64,000 bases of DNA from Paracoccaceae bacterium. GTDB taxonomy: Bacteria; Pseudomonadota; Alphaproteobacteria; Rhodobacterales; Rhodobacteraceae. The notes below the pieces were generated by a model. The model saw nothing but the letters and a program-made list of their open reading frames with translations, did no database searches and had not been told where the DNA came from. A program made the position numbers and the translations under genes. This document shows, piece by piece, positions 35,119 through 43,523 of this stretch. The stretch spans positions 62,001 through 126,000 of the forward strand of contig JANQRL010000047.1 of the NCBI GenBank assembly GCA_028284605.1, written 5' to 3'. Position 1 is the stretch's first letter. Each line of letters opens with the position of its first letter.

Positions 35119-35548
35119 GGCCCGACCCAGCCGTTTCCGGCCCGCGGACCTCCGGTGATACAGGCGTCTGTTGCGGACGAGGCGGCCGGCCGCGATGTGT
35201 CGCGGACCGGCGCAGGATCGGGTGCTGGCGTGACCGCGCAGATCCCTGCGCAACTGTCGAAAGAGCGCTGCGCGGGCCTCTCGCCCCGGAGCTGAACGTC
35301 CGTATCCTCATGGCCCCGTCGCCGATCCCGCCGTCCCGAAACCGCGCCTCGTCGTGGGATCGCGCCGGGCCGCTTTTAGACGCGCCCGATCCACCCAACC
35401 GGCAAAAAAGGGCATGACAGAACGACAATTTTAAAATAGCGTTTCAAAAAATGGAACTGTCGTATCGATAGCGCAGCAGCGGCGCTCGCGCCGATCCGTC
35501 CGGGAGGGGCGGGCGCTCTTGAGAGCGGGACAATCTGGGAGGAAACGC
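35119..35548. other. Intergenic region upstream of the second TRAP operon
   Basis: 430 bp with no convincing gene. The first 300 bp are GC-rich and featureless. The last 130 bp contain the only AT-rich patch (35423-35470): a 40-bp imperfect inverted repeat and the perfect palindrome TATCGATA (35463-35470), which may contribute a -10 element. This is the likely promoter of dctP at 35549. Confidence 0.6.
35423..35462. promoter_or_regulatory. 40-bp imperfect inverted repeat, candidate operator of TRAP operon 2
   Basis: The outer arms CGACA (35423-35427) and TGTCG (35458-35462) pair, and the following ten bases on each side agree partly (about 9 of 13 positions). Inside is GTTTC-N7-GGAAC (35441-35457), one mismatch from a perfect dyad. 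GAAAC/GTTTC arms resemble the IclR-type box at 42561. Confidence 0.45.
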
Positions 35549-36586
35549 ATGACCCGACTAACCATGAGCATCGCCGCATTGGGGCTGGCGATCGCCACGT
35601 TCGCCGCCACCGCGATGGCGGAGCCGATCACCATCCGTCTTGGTCACAGCTCCGAGGGCGAGGTCCAGCTTCCGGGCGCCGGACGTACCGCCGGGGTCCT
35701 GGCCTTCGCCGATTTCGTCGAGGTCGCCTCCGGCGGCGAACTGGTCGTCGAGCAGTTCCCGAACGGACAGCTCGGCAATGCCCGCACGATGATCGAATCC
35801 GCCCAGACCGGCGTGCTGGAGATGGTCGGCGCCTATACCTCGATCATGGTGCCGTTCGCGCCCGAGATCGCCGTCACCCAGATCCCCTACGTCTTTCGCG
35901 ACAACCTGACCGCCTGGAAAGTCATGGACGGCCCCGTCGGCGACGATCTGGCCGACGTGTTCCTGGAGCGGACCGGCCTGCGCGTGCTCGGCTGGGCCGA
36001 TGGCGCCGGCTACCGTCACATCTATTCCGAACGGCCGATCACCAGCCCCGAGGACATGCAGGGCATGACGATGCGGGTGCCGGAGAACCCGGGCCTTCTC
36101 GCGATGTTCCGCGCCTGGGGCGCCAATACCGTCACGATCACCTGGGCCGAACTCTATACCGGGCTTCAGGCCGGCATGGCCGAGGGGCACGATACCGAGC
36201 TTTACTCGATGTATTCGCAGAAGCTCTATGAGGTGAACCCCTACGTCACGATGTCGCGTCACAGCTTCAACCTGCATCCGCTGATGATCAACGAAGAGTT
36301 CTTCCAGTCGCTTTCCGAGGACCATCAGACGATCATCCTCCAGGGTGCGGACCTCTATGAGCGGGTGGCCAACTCCCATTCCTTCGTCAGTGGGCTGGTG
36401 GTGCAGAGCGCGATGGAGGAGGCCGGGGCGACCTTCTACTACCCGACTGACGAAGAGATCGCGCAGTTCCGCGACCTCGGCCAGCAACCCTATATCGACA
36501 TCACCGTGCGCAAGATCGGTGATACCGGGCAAGATTGGGTGGATCGGGTGATGCAGGCCGCAGCGGACGCCGCCGCCGCCGAGTGA
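35549..36586 (+). CDS. dctP: TRAP transporter solute-binding protein (DctP)
   Basis: 345 aa from the ATG at 35549, with a GGGAGGAAA ribosome site and a Sec signal (IAALGLAIATFAATAMA, cleavage near residue 24). The mature protein starts ITIRLGHSSEGEVQLPGAG. Classical DctP elements are FPNGQLGNARTMIESAQTG near residue 80, the ligand arginine in MTMRVPENPG near 180 and ITWAELYTGLQAGMAEG. This is a different DctP branch from the one at 31385, so the two TRAP systems probably import different compounds. It heads its own operon with the AT-rich candidate operator upstream. Confidence 0.9.
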   Translation: MTRLTMSIAALGLAIATFAATAMAEPITIRLGHSSEGEVQLPGAGRTAGVLAFADFVEVASGGELVVEQFPNGQLGNARTMIESAQTGVLEMVGAYTSIMVPFAPEIAVTQIPYVFRDNLTAWKVMDGPVGDDLADVFLERTGLRVLGWADGAGYRHIYSERPITSPEDMQGMTMRVPENPGLLAMFRAWGANTVTITWAELYTGLQAGMAEGHDTELYSMYSQKLYEVNPYVTMSRHSFNLHPLMINEEFFQSLSEDHQTIILQGADLYERVANSHSFVSGLVVQSAMEEAGATFYYPTDEEIAQFRDLGQQPYIDITVRKIGDTGQDWVDRVMQAAADAAAAE

Positions 36587-36596
36587 GCGCGCGGCC

Positions 36597-36632
36597 GGCC
36601 GGGCCCGGCGGTGCGTGCCGGGCCCGGTGGCC
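36597..36632 (+). other. Very stable hairpin after dctP
   Basis: Left arm GGCCGGGCCCGGC (36597-36609), loop GGTGCGT, right arm GCCGGGCCCGG (36617-36627) followed by TGGCC, which extends the pairing. It begins 10 bp after the binding-protein stop and has no T-run. It parallels the hairpin at 32424 in the other TRAP operon. Confidence 0.6.
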
Positions 36633-36642
36633 GGGGGGGGGG
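36633..36642 (+). repeat. Ten-base G homopolymer
   Basis: An uninterrupted run of ten G immediately after the hairpin, in the 249-bp dctP-dctQ gap. Such runs are prone to slippage and to sequencing error. Being intergenic it cannot switch a reading frame; it could alter mRNA structure. Confidence 0.8.
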
Positions 36643-36835
36643 CGGTCTAGAGCCGCGACACCGCCGGCCGACAGCCAGGGATCGGGGGCCGTTTCGTCCG
36701 CGCCAGGCGTCCGGCCCCCGAACCGGCAATTCGCGGCTCGCTTCGGGATCGGCGGCCGGCGACAAGGCGCCCGAAACCGGCCCGGAAACCGCAAAACGAC
36801 AACGCTAGACGGCGACGAGGAGGAGACACCAGCCC

Positions 36836-37417
36836 ATGTCCGACCGCCTCACCGATCAGGAGGCGCCGCCGCGTCCGGTTTCCGACTTCAGCGGCGGGCC
36901 GCGCCTTCTCGCAGCGTTCCAGCGCGCGCTCGATCACGTCGAACGGGCGGCCTACGCGGCTGCGATGCTGCTGATGGCGGCGCTCTTTCTCAACACCGCC
37001 AACGGCATCGTGGTCAAGCAGATCACCGGATCCTCCCTGGTCTGGGTGGAGGAGATCAACAACCTGCTCTTCGCCTGGACGGTCTTCATCGGAGCCGGCG
37101 TCATCGCCCGGGCCGGCGGGCATATCGGGGTGGACATCTTCTACCAGATGTTCGGCCCCCGCCTGCAACGGGCGTTGCGTGTCTGCTATGCCCTGCTCGC
37201 CCTGGTGGTGGTCTTCGTGATGGTGTTCTACGGCCTCAGGATGGCTGCTTTCGTCGGCCGGTCGCAGACCTCGCTCTACCTCTCGATCAGCCTCTACTGG
37301 TACTACCTGTCGGTTCCCGCCGGCGGCGCGCTTCTGGGTCTTTTCACCATCGGCGCCGCCCTGCCGGATCCGCGCAGGGCCGCCCCGACCCATGAGCCAA
37401 CGGAGGCCACCCCGTGA
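36836..37417 (+). CDS. dctQ: TRAP transporter small permease (DctQ)
   Basis: 193 aa with a GAGGAGGAG ribosome site. A hydrophilic N-terminal tail of about 35 residues precedes four membrane segments. The family core is SSLVWVEEINNLLFAWTVF, followed by ARAGGHIGVDIFYQMFG. The 249-bp gap after dctP contains the hairpin and G-run, so its translation is independent of dctP. The stop overlaps the GTG of dctM. Confidence 0.9.
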   Translation: MSDRLTDQEAPPRPVSDFSGGPRLLAAFQRALDHVERAAYAAAMLLMAALFLNTANGIVVKQITGSSLVWVEEINNLLFAWTVFIGAGVIARAGGHIGVDIFYQMFGPRLQRALRVCYALLALVVVFVMVFYGLRMAAFVGRSQTSLYLSISLYWYYLSVPAGGALLGLFTIGAALPDPRRAAPTHEPTEATP

Positions 37418-38700
37418 TCGGCATTCTCTTCGGCAGCTTCGTGCCCATGCTCCTGCTGGGCGTGCCCATCGCGCTCTGCCTCGTGCTGATGACGATCTTC
37501 GTCTATGTCGATATCGGCGATCCGCGGCTCTTCCTGCAAATCCCGCAGCGGATGTTCACCAGCACCGAGAACCTGCTGCTGCTGGCGATCCCGTTCTTCA
37601 TCATGGCCGGCGAGATCATGAACCGGGCCAAGATCACCGACCGGCTGATGACGCTTTCGGCGGCGCTTGTCGGCTGGATCCGGGGCGGGCTGGCGCATAC
37701 CAATATCACCGCCAGCATGTTCTTCGCCGGGATCACCGGCTCGGCGGTCTCCGACACGGTGGCGGTCGGCGGCATCATGGTGCCAGCGATGAAGAAGAAT
37801 GGATATGACGAGGATTACAGCGCCGCAGTGACGGCGGCGAGTTCGGTCATCGGGCCGATCATCCCGCCGAGCATCCCGATGCTGCTCTACGCCTCGGTGA
37901 TGAACGTCTCCATCGCCGGGCTGTTCCTCGGCGGGATGCTGCCCGGCATCCTGGTGGCGATTTCGCTGATGGTGACCGCCTATCTGATCGCGGTGCGGCG
38001 CGGCTTCGGCGAGCGGGCGCCTTTCGTGGGGTTCATCAATCTCGGTCTCGCCATCGTCCGCGGCATACCCGCGCTGCTGCTGCCGCTGATCATCATGGGC
38101 GGGATCCTCGGCGGGTTCTTCAGCCCGACGCAAGCCTCGGCCGTGGCGGTGATGTACGGCCTCTTCATCGGCTTCATCTTCTACCGGACGCTCTCGCTGT
38201 CGGATATCGGACCGATCCTCAAGCACACGGTGCAGGCCACCGCGATGATCATGTTCCTGCTCGCCTGCGCGAAGTCGTTCAGCTGGCTGGTGAGCTATTT
38301 CAGCCTGGTGGAGAACGTCACGCTGCTCTTCATCTCGATCACCGAGAACAAGTACGTCTTTCTGCTGCTGCTCAACGTGCTGTTCCTGGTGATCGGGATG
38401 TTCCTCGATATGGGGTTCGCGATCATCGTACTGGGTCCGCTGATGGCGCCGGTGGCCTATTCCTATGGGGTGGACCCGATCCATTTCGGCCTGATCACCT
38501 GCATGAACCTGACGATCGGTCTGGCGACACCGCCGTTCGGGCTGGTGCTGTTCGCGGCGATGGGGGTGTCGAAGGTGAAGCTGGCGCGGCTCAGTTGGGC
38601 GATCCTGCCTTTCATCGCCGCGGAGATCGCGGTGCTGATGCTGGTCACCTATGTGCCGTTCTTCACGATGTTCCTGCCAAGGCTCTTCGGCTTCGCCTGA
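37414..38700 (+). CDS. dctM: TRAP transporter large permease (DctM)
   Basis: 428 aa from a GTG overlapping the dctQ stop (GTGA). Family landmarks are FFIMAGEIMNRAKITDRLM near residue 60, GITGSAVSDTVAVGGIMVP near 108, SSVIGPIIPPSIPMLLYAS near 145 and NLTIGLATPPFGLVLFAAM near 365. The length and helix count are standard. It ends the second TRAP operon; a strong symmetrical hairpin follows before the convergent fad-type gene. Confidence 0.93.
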   Translation: MIGILFGSFVPMLLLGVPIALCLVLMTIFVYVDIGDPRLFLQIPQRMFTSTENLLLLAIPFFIMAGEIMNRAKITDRLMTLSAALVGWIRGGLAHTNITASMFFAGITGSAVSDTVAVGGIMVPAMKKNGYDEDYSAAVTAASSVIGPIIPPSIPMLLYASVMNVSIAGLFLGGMLPGILVAISLMVTAYLIAVRRGFGERAPFVGFINLGLAIVRGIPALLLPLIIMGGILGGFFSPTQASAVAVMYGLFIGFIFYRTLSLSDIGPILKHTVQATAMIMFLLACAKSFSWLVSYFSLVENVTLLFISITENKYVFLLLLNVLFLVIGMFLDMGFAIIVLGPLMAPVAYSYGVDPIHFGLITCMNLTIGLATPPFGLVLFAAMGVSKVKLARLSWAILPFIAAEIAVLMLVTYVPFFTMFLPRLFGFA

Positions 38701-38703
38701 CCG

Positions 38704-38735
38704 CGGCCCGGCCCGGGAGATCCCGGGTCGGGCCG
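38704..38735. terminator. Bidirectional terminator-like hairpin between convergent operons
   Basis: A 15-bp stem (38704-38718 with 38721-38735), perfect except for one G-T pair, with a two-base GA centre. It starts 4 bp after the dctM stop and lies 53 bp beyond the stop of the convergent hydratase/dehydrogenase gene. No T-run is present on either strand, as is usual in very GC-rich genomes. Confidence 0.65.
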
Positions 38736-38788
38736 ACCCGGGGGGCGGAGCCGGAGATGTGTCGCCGGCGCAAGCGTCCGGCGCGGCG

Positions 38789-40870
38789 TCAGCCCCCGGC
38801 GTCGAGCGGCGCGCCCGAGGCGGCGCGGTCCAGGAGGATCGGCGCCGGGCGCCAATGGCGGCCGTGGGCGGCATGGAACCGCTCGATCTCCGCCACGACC
38901 CGCGCCAGCCCGTAGACCTCGGCGGTGTGCATCGGGCCGCCCCTGGTCCTCGGAAAGCCGTAGCCGCTGGTGAAGATCACGTCGAGATCGCTTGCCCGCT
39001 GGGCGATGCCCTCGCCGAGGATGTACCCGCCGGTATTCACCAGCTGCCAGAGCCCGCGATGCAGAATTTCCTCGTCGCTGACGGCGCGCCGGGCGATGCC
39101 CTTCTCGCCCGCCACCTCGGCGATCAGCGCCTCGACTTCGGGATCGGGGATGCCCTTGCGGGGGTCTTCGCCATAGGTGTACCAGCCCCGGCCGGCCTTC
39201 TGCCCGAGCCGCCCGGCCTCGGCGAGGCGGTCGGCGGCGGTGAACGGATAGGGCTCGGCCGGGTCGCGGCCGGCGGCGCGGGCCTGGCGGATGCGGTAGC
39301 CCACATCGAGCCCCGCGAGGTCCATCACCGCGAACGGACCCATCGCCAGGCCCCACTCGGTGAACACGCGGTCGACCTGCCAGGGCAGCGCGCCCTCTTC
39401 GACGAGGATCTGCGCCTCGCGGTTGAAGTTGATGAACATGCGGTTGCCGGCGAAGCCGTCGCAGACGCCGACGCAGACCGGCACTTTGCCGATGCGCCGG
39501 CCGAGCGTCATCGCGGTCTGCACCACATCCGGCGCGGTGCGCGCGGCGCGGACCACCTCCAGGAGCTTCATCACATTGGCGGGGCTGAAGAAATGCAGGC
39601 CGAGCACATCCTCGGGGCGGCCGGTGGCATCGGCGATCCGGTTCACGTCGAGGGTCGAGGTGTTGGTGGCGAGGATCGCACCGGGCTTCGCCACGCGGTC
39701 CAGGGCGGCGAAGACCTCCCGCTTGACCTCCATCGCCTCGAACACCGCCTCGATCACCAGATCGGCCTGGGCGAGGCCCGCCAGATCGGTCGTTCCCGAA
39801 ATGCGCCCGGTCCGCGCCCGGGCGGCATCCTCGGCGATCCGGCCCCGGGCGACCTGCTGGGCATAGGCCCGGCCGATCCCGTCGAGCGCGGCGTCGAGAC
39901 GCTCCGCCTCCTGTTCGACCAGCGTCACCGGCAGCCCGGCATCGGCGAAGGCCATGGCGATGCCGCGGCCCATGGTTCCGGCGCCGACGATGCCCACATT
40001 GTCCACCGGCCGGGCCTCGGTGCCCGGCGGCAGGTCCGCGACTTTCGCGGCCTTGCGCTCGGCGAAGAAGAGGTGGCGCTGCGCCCGGGCCTCGGGCGAG
40101 GTGTTGAGGCGCCGGAAGGTCTCGCGCTCCCAGTCGAGCGCGGCGGCAATCGGCATGGTATGGGCGCGGCGCACGGCCTCGAGCGCGGCGGCGGTGGCGG
40201 GCGCCCCGCGCGCCCGGCGCAGAAAGGGTGCCGCGATCTCGTCGAGCGCGTCTTGGGGGCCGGCCACCTCCCGGTCGATCAGCCGGCGACGGGGCAGGGT
40301 GTCGGCGACCTCCGCGGCGAGATGGGCCAGGGCCGCGTTGAGATCGGGCAGCACCGCGTCGACGATGCCCAGGGCAAGGGCCTCTTCGGCGCTCAGGACC
40401 CGGGCCGAGAGGATCAGCTCCAGCGCCGCCGGCCCGCCGGCGAGCCGGGGCAGCTTCTGGGTGCCGCCGGCCCCGGGGATGTTGCCGAGCCTGATCTCCG
40501 GGAACGAGAGCCGGGCGCCGGGCAGCGCGTATCGGTAGTCGCATCCCAGCGCCAGCTCGAACGCGCCGCCAAAGGCGATGCCGTCGATCAGCGCGATTAC
40601 CGGTTTGCGCCCCTGTTCCAGTTGCGCGATGACCTCGGTGAGCAGCGGCGACCGCCGTCCGCTGTCGAATTCGGTGATGTCCGCGCCGGCCGAGAACAGG
40701 CGCCCGTCGCCGGTCAGCGCGGTTGCGGCGATCCGGCTATCGGCCTCGAACGCCTGATGGGCCTCGGCGATGGCCGCGCGCATCGCGACGCCGAGCGCGT
40801 TGACCGGCGGACGGGTGAAGCGGATCAGGCCGATGGCGCCGTGGGTGCTGATCTCGATCGGTGCGGTCAT
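38789..40870 (-). CDS. Enoyl-CoA hydratase / 3-hydroxyacyl-CoA dehydrogenase bifunctional protein
   Basis: 693 aa FadB/FadJ-type fusion. The N-terminal crotonase domain (about 1-190) has AFGGAFELALGCDYR and FPEIRLGNIPGAGGTQKLPR, giving the two glutamates of the hydratase site. After a linker, the NAD domain begins VGIVGAGTMGRGIAMAF near residue 295. LHFFSPANVMKLLEVV carries the dehydrogenase His, and the duplicated C-terminal domain includes GFAGNRMFINFNREAQ. It performs the hydration and oxidation steps of beta-oxidation. It lies 24 bp after the thiolase-like gene and is probably co-transcribed with it and the DUF35 gene from the promoter at 42.5 kb. Confidence 0.93.
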   Translation of the reverse strand: MTAPIEISTHGAIGLIRFTRPPVNALGVAMRAAIAEAHQAFEADSRIAATALTGDGRLFSAGADITEFDSGRRSPLLTEVIAQLEQGRKPVIALIDGIAFGGAFELALGCDYRYALPGARLSFPEIRLGNIPGAGGTQKLPRLAGGPAALELILSARVLSAEEALALGIVDAVLPDLNAALAHLAAEVADTLPRRRLIDREVAGPQDALDEIAAPFLRRARGAPATAAALEAVRRAHTMPIAAALDWERETFRRLNTSPEARAQRHLFFAERKAAKVADLPPGTEARPVDNVGIVGAGTMGRGIAMAFADAGLPVTLVEQEAERLDAALDGIGRAYAQQVARGRIAEDAARARTGRISGTTDLAGLAQADLVIEAVFEAMEVKREVFAALDRVAKPGAILATNTSTLDVNRIADATGRPEDVLGLHFFSPANVMKLLEVVRAARTAPDVVQTAMTLGRRIGKVPVCVGVCDGFAGNRMFINFNREAQILVEEGALPWQVDRVFTEWGLAMGPFAVMDLAGLDVGYRIRQARAAGRDPAEPYPFTAADRLAEAGRLGQKAGRGWYTYGEDPRKGIPDPEVEALIAEVAGEKGIARRAVSDEEILHRGLWQLVNTGGYILGEGIAQRASDLDVIFTSGYGFPRTRGGPMHTAEVYGLARVVAEIERFHAAHGRHWRPAPILLDRAASGAPLDAGG

Positions 40871-40894
40871 CGGGTTTCGCCCTTTCCTCGTGCC

Positions 40895-42046
40895 TCAGAG
40901 CGCGGCGTCGGTTCCGAGGATCACCGTCGCCTGATGCGACAGCGTTCCGCCATTGCCGTGGCAGAGCGCCGTGTCGGCCCCCGCCACCTGCCGTTCGCCG
41001 GCCTCGCCGCGCAATTGCCGCGTCGCCTCGATCAGGGTGAAGATGCCGTACATGCCGGGATGGCAGAACGAGAGCCCGCCGCCATTGGTGTTGACCGGCA
41101 GACCGCCGCCCGGGCCGATCCGGGCGGCCTCGGCGAAGGCGCCGCCCTCGCCCTTCTTGCAGAAGCCCAGATCCTCCAGAAACAGGATCACGTTGATCGT
41201 GAAGGCGTCGTAGAGTTGCAGCAGGTCCATGTCAGCGGGGCCGAGACCGGCCATCGCATAGGCCGCGCGGCCGGATTCGACCGCGGCGGTGGCGGTCAGG
41301 TCCGGCATCTCCGAGACCGCGCGATTGAACGACGCCGCGCCGCCGCCGAGCAGATGGATACCGGGCTTTGCGGTATCCCGCGCCCGGTCGGGCCGGGTCA
41401 GGATCACCGCGCCGGCGCCATCGGTGAGCAGGCAGCAATCGCGCAGGGTCAGCGGCTCCATCACCATGCGCGAGGCCAGAACCTCCTCGACGGTGAGCGG
41501 CGCGCGCTCGAAGGCGTCGGGGTTGAGCGCCGCCCAGCGGCGGGCGGCGACGGCGACCTCGGCCAGTTGCGCGCGGGTCGTGCCGTAGTCCGCCATATGC
41601 CGTGCCGCGGCCAGCGCATAGGCGATCATCGGGTAGCGCGGCCCGTGCGGCACCTCGTAGAGGGGCTGTTCGGCGGCCGGAACCATCCGCCCGGCGCCGG
41701 TGCGCTGGGTGGCGCCGTAGCAGATCAGCGCGACGTCGCAGAGACCGGCCTGAAGCGCCATCGTGGCCGAGAGTGCATGGACCAGGAAGGAGGAGCCTCC
41801 GACATTGGTGCCGTCGATCCAGCGCGGCGCGAGGCCGAGATATTCCAGCGTCGTGAGCGCCGGAAAGGTGTGGCTCATATTGGCGCAGAAGAGCCCGTCG
41901 ATCTCGTGCAGCGCGAGCCCGGCATCGTCGAGCGCGGCCCGTACCGCGAGGGCCTGGATGTCCATCGCGGTGAAGCCGGGCGCCTCGCCGAGCCCGGCCG
42001 TGCCGACCCCCACGATGGAGGCGCCGCCGCGCAGGCCCGCGCTCAT
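40895..42046 (-). CDS. Thiolase-superfamily protein lacking the nucleophilic Cys; possible acyl-CoA retro-aldolase
   Basis: 383 aa SCP2-thiolase-like fold. Where true thiolases have the nucleophilic Cys (NACATG), this protein reads GTNVGGSSFLVHA, without a cysteine. The usual KGHPIGATG is SFCHPGMYG, and the HDCF/HDAF element is LLQLYDAFTINV, with Tyr at the His position. These changes, together with the partner DUF35 protein encoded by an overlapping gene (ATGA), match the Ltp2-type steroid side-chain aldolases, which cleave beta-hydroxyacyl-CoA by retro-aldol chemistry. The aldolase role is inference. A non-catalytic or acetoacetyl-CoA thiolase-like role is the alternative. Confidence 0.8.
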   Translation of the reverse strand: MSAGLRGGASIVGVGTAGLGEAPGFTAMDIQALAVRAALDDAGLALHEIDGLFCANMSHTFPALTTLEYLGLAPRWIDGTNVGGSSFLVHALSATMALQAGLCDVALICYGATQRTGAGRMVPAAEQPLYEVPHGPRYPMIAYALAAARHMADYGTTRAQLAEVAVAARRWAALNPDAFERAPLTVEEVLASRMVMEPLTLRDCCLLTDGAGAVILTRPDRARDTAKPGIHLLGGGAASFNRAVSEMPDLTATAAVESGRAAYAMAGLGPADMDLLQLYDAFTINVILFLEDLGFCKKGEGGAFAEAARIGPGGGLPVNTNGGGLSFCHPGMYGIFTLIEATRQLRGEAGERQVAGADTALCHGNGGTLSHQATVILGTDAAL

Positions 42047-42459
42047 GCCGCCGTCTCGGCGCGGTCGAACAGGATCACCGGGCCGGCCTCCGCGATCTCG
42101 ATCCGGGCGCGGACCGGGGCACCGATGCGGATGTCCTCGGGCGCGATGCCGGGCAGCCGGCTCATCAGGCGCGGTCCCTCCTCGAGATCGATCAGCACGA
42201 TGGCATGCTGCGGGGGGCGGTCGCTCCCGGGCGTCTGCCGGCGATGCAGGACCGCGCGGGAATGGATGGTGCCGCGGCCCGAGGCGGGCAGCCATGTCAG
42301 ATCGGTCGCGCCGCAGCGCGGGCAGAGCACCCGGGGGTAGAAGATATATGCGCCGCAGGCTGTGCAGTGTTGCAGCCAGAGCCGGCCATCCCGGACATTT
42401 GCGGCAAAGGCGGCGTCCGGCCCGAGGGCGACTGCCGGGTCGTCGGGCGGTGCGGTCAT
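42043..42459 (-). CDS. Zn-ribbon/OB-fold DUF35 protein, partner of the thiolase-like protein
   Basis: 138 aa. An N-terminal rubredoxin-like zinc ribbon (CTAC ... CPRC, i.e. C-x2-C-x10-C-x2-C at about residues 34-51) is followed by an OB fold (GRGTIHSRAVLHR ... HAIVLIDLEEGPRLMSRL). DUF35 proteins associate with thiolase-like enzymes and are required for their activity, channelling acyl-CoA. The stop overlaps the start of the thiolase-like gene (ATGA), as expected for a stoichiometric complex. It is the first gene of the minus-strand operon, facing the second IclR gene. Confidence 0.9.
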   Translation of the reverse strand: MTAPPDDPAVALGPDAAFAANVRDGRLWLQHCTACGAYIFYPRVLCPRCGATDLTWLPASGRGTIHSRAVLHRRQTPGSDRPPQHAIVLIDLEEGPRLMSRLPGIAPEDIRIGAPVRARIEIAEAGPVILFDRAETAA

Positions 42460-42538
42460 CCTGTGTCGGCGCCGGGTTGCCGCGGTCCGGAGAGGGGGGT
42501 GCCGTGCATCGAAAGATTCCTTCCGTCCGGTGATGCGA

Positions 42539-42558
42539 TATGCAAGAATGTCTGCATA
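42539..42558. promoter_or_regulatory. Palindrome TATGCA-N8-TGCATA in the DUF35/iclR divergent gap
   Basis: Perfect 6+6 inverted repeat with an 8-bp centre, located between the divergent DUF35 operon and the second iclR gene. It lies two bases from the GAAAC dyad at 42561, forming a tandem operator array on what must be the shared promoter. Confidence 0.5.
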
Positions 42559-42560
42559 GC

Positions 42561-42573
42561 GAAACTCTGTTTC
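42561..42573. promoter_or_regulatory. IclR/KdgR-like box GAAAC-TCT-GTTTC
   Basis: Perfect 13-bp palindrome. The core is the same as the KdgR-type IclR box (GAAAC-N3-GTTTC). It lies 59 bp before the iclR start and overlaps the region expected for both divergent promoters. The regulator encoded at 42632 is the natural candidate to bind it. Confidence 0.6.
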
Positions 42574-42631
42574 ATGCTATCATTGGGCGAACAGGTCCGC
42601 AACGGGTGCGCGGCGCACCACGGGAGGCGCG

Positions 42632-43423
42632 ATGGAAGAGGATCGTATCGCGGCGGGGGATCGCCAGTTCGTCGCATCGCTGGCGCGCGGGCTCTCGGTG
42701 CTGACCGCGTTCCAGGCCGCCGACCGGGCCTTGGGCAACCGCGACCTCGCCGAGCGTACCGGCCTGCCGCGCCCGACGGTTGCCCGGTTCGCGCACACGC
42801 TGTGCCGGCTTGGCTATCTGACGTTCCATGCCCGTCGCGGGCGCTATGGCCTCGCCCCGCGGACGCTGGAACTGAGCCAGGCGGCGGAGGCGGCGATCGG
42901 GCTGCGCGAGGTGATCCGGCCGGCGATGGTCTCGCTGGCGGAAATCGGCGAGGTTTCGGTCGCGCTCGGCGTGCCGAGCGGCGCGCAAGTCCGTTATATT
43001 GCGTTGGAACGGCGGCCTGAGGCCATTGTTCTGAACCTCGATGTCGGCGCCCTGCTGCCGGTGCCGCAAACGGCGATCGGGCGGGCCTGGCTTGCCGCCT
43101 TGCCCGAGGCGGAGCGCGCCGCGGCTACCGAGCGGATCGCCGCCGACGATCCGGCGCTCTGGCGCGCGCAGTCGGCCCGGGTCGCCGAGGAGGGTGCGCG
43201 GATGCGGGCGCAGGGTTTTGCCGCCTCCTTCGGCGACTGGCGGCCGGAACTCAATGCCATCGCCTGTCCGATCCGGTTCGCCGATACCGGCGGCGCGATG
43301 ATGATGTCGGTGGCCGGCCTGTCTTCGGTGTTCACGCCCGAACTGGCGGAGAACGAGGTCTCGCCGGCGCTGATCGGCGCGGTGCGCGGCATCGAAAGCC
43401 GGTTGCGTCGATACTATGAGTGA
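42632..43423 (+). CDS. IclR-family transcriptional regulator (second of three)
   Basis: 263 aa. The winged helix is ALGNRDLAERTGLPRPTVARFAHTL with wing FHARRGRYGLAPR; the effector domain follows from about residue 80 (LREVIRPAMVSLAEIGEVSVAL ... GASFGDWRPELNAIACPIRF pattern). It is divergent from the DUF35-aldolase-hydratase operon and co-directional with the acyl-CoA synthetase/dehydrogenase operon 100 bp downstream. A role in regulating both is likely, using the tandem palindromes in its own upstream gap. Confidence 0.9.
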   Translation: MEEDRIAAGDRQFVASLARGLSVLTAFQAADRALGNRDLAERTGLPRPTVARFAHTLCRLGYLTFHARRGRYGLAPRTLELSQAAEAAIGLREVIRPAMVSLAEIGEVSVALGVPSGAQVRYIALERRPEAIVLNLDVGALLPVPQTAIGRAWLAALPEAERAAATERIAADDPALWRAQSARVAEEGARMRAQGFAASFGDWRPELNAIACPIRFADTGGAMMMSVAGLSSVFTPELAENEVSPALIGAVRGIESRLRRYYE

Positions 43424-43463
43424 GAGTTTCTTGTTTGCAATGCGGACAGAAATTCCAAAATAT

Positions 43464-43492
43464 TTGACGCCACGCATCACGCCGCCGATACT
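43464..43492 (+). promoter_or_regulatory. Candidate promoter of the acyl-CoA synthetase/dehydrogenase operon
   Basis: TTGACG (43464-43469), a 17-bp spacer and GATACT (43487-43492), inside an AT-rich patch immediately after the iclR stop. Transcription would start about 25 bp before the GTG at 43524, which supports that start choice. Confidence 0.55.
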
Positions 43493-43523
43493 CCCGGCAC
43501 CTTTCCAGAGAAGGACAGCGCCC

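Noticed and set aside
36633..36642. Phase-variation tract
   Set aside because: The ten-G run is intergenic, after a stop codon, so slippage cannot switch a reading frame; kept only as a repeat.
38651..42340. A 1229-codon open frame on the plus strand opposite the hydratase and thiolase-like genes
   Set aside because: Same low-complexity shadow composition, and it runs across several real genes on the other strand.
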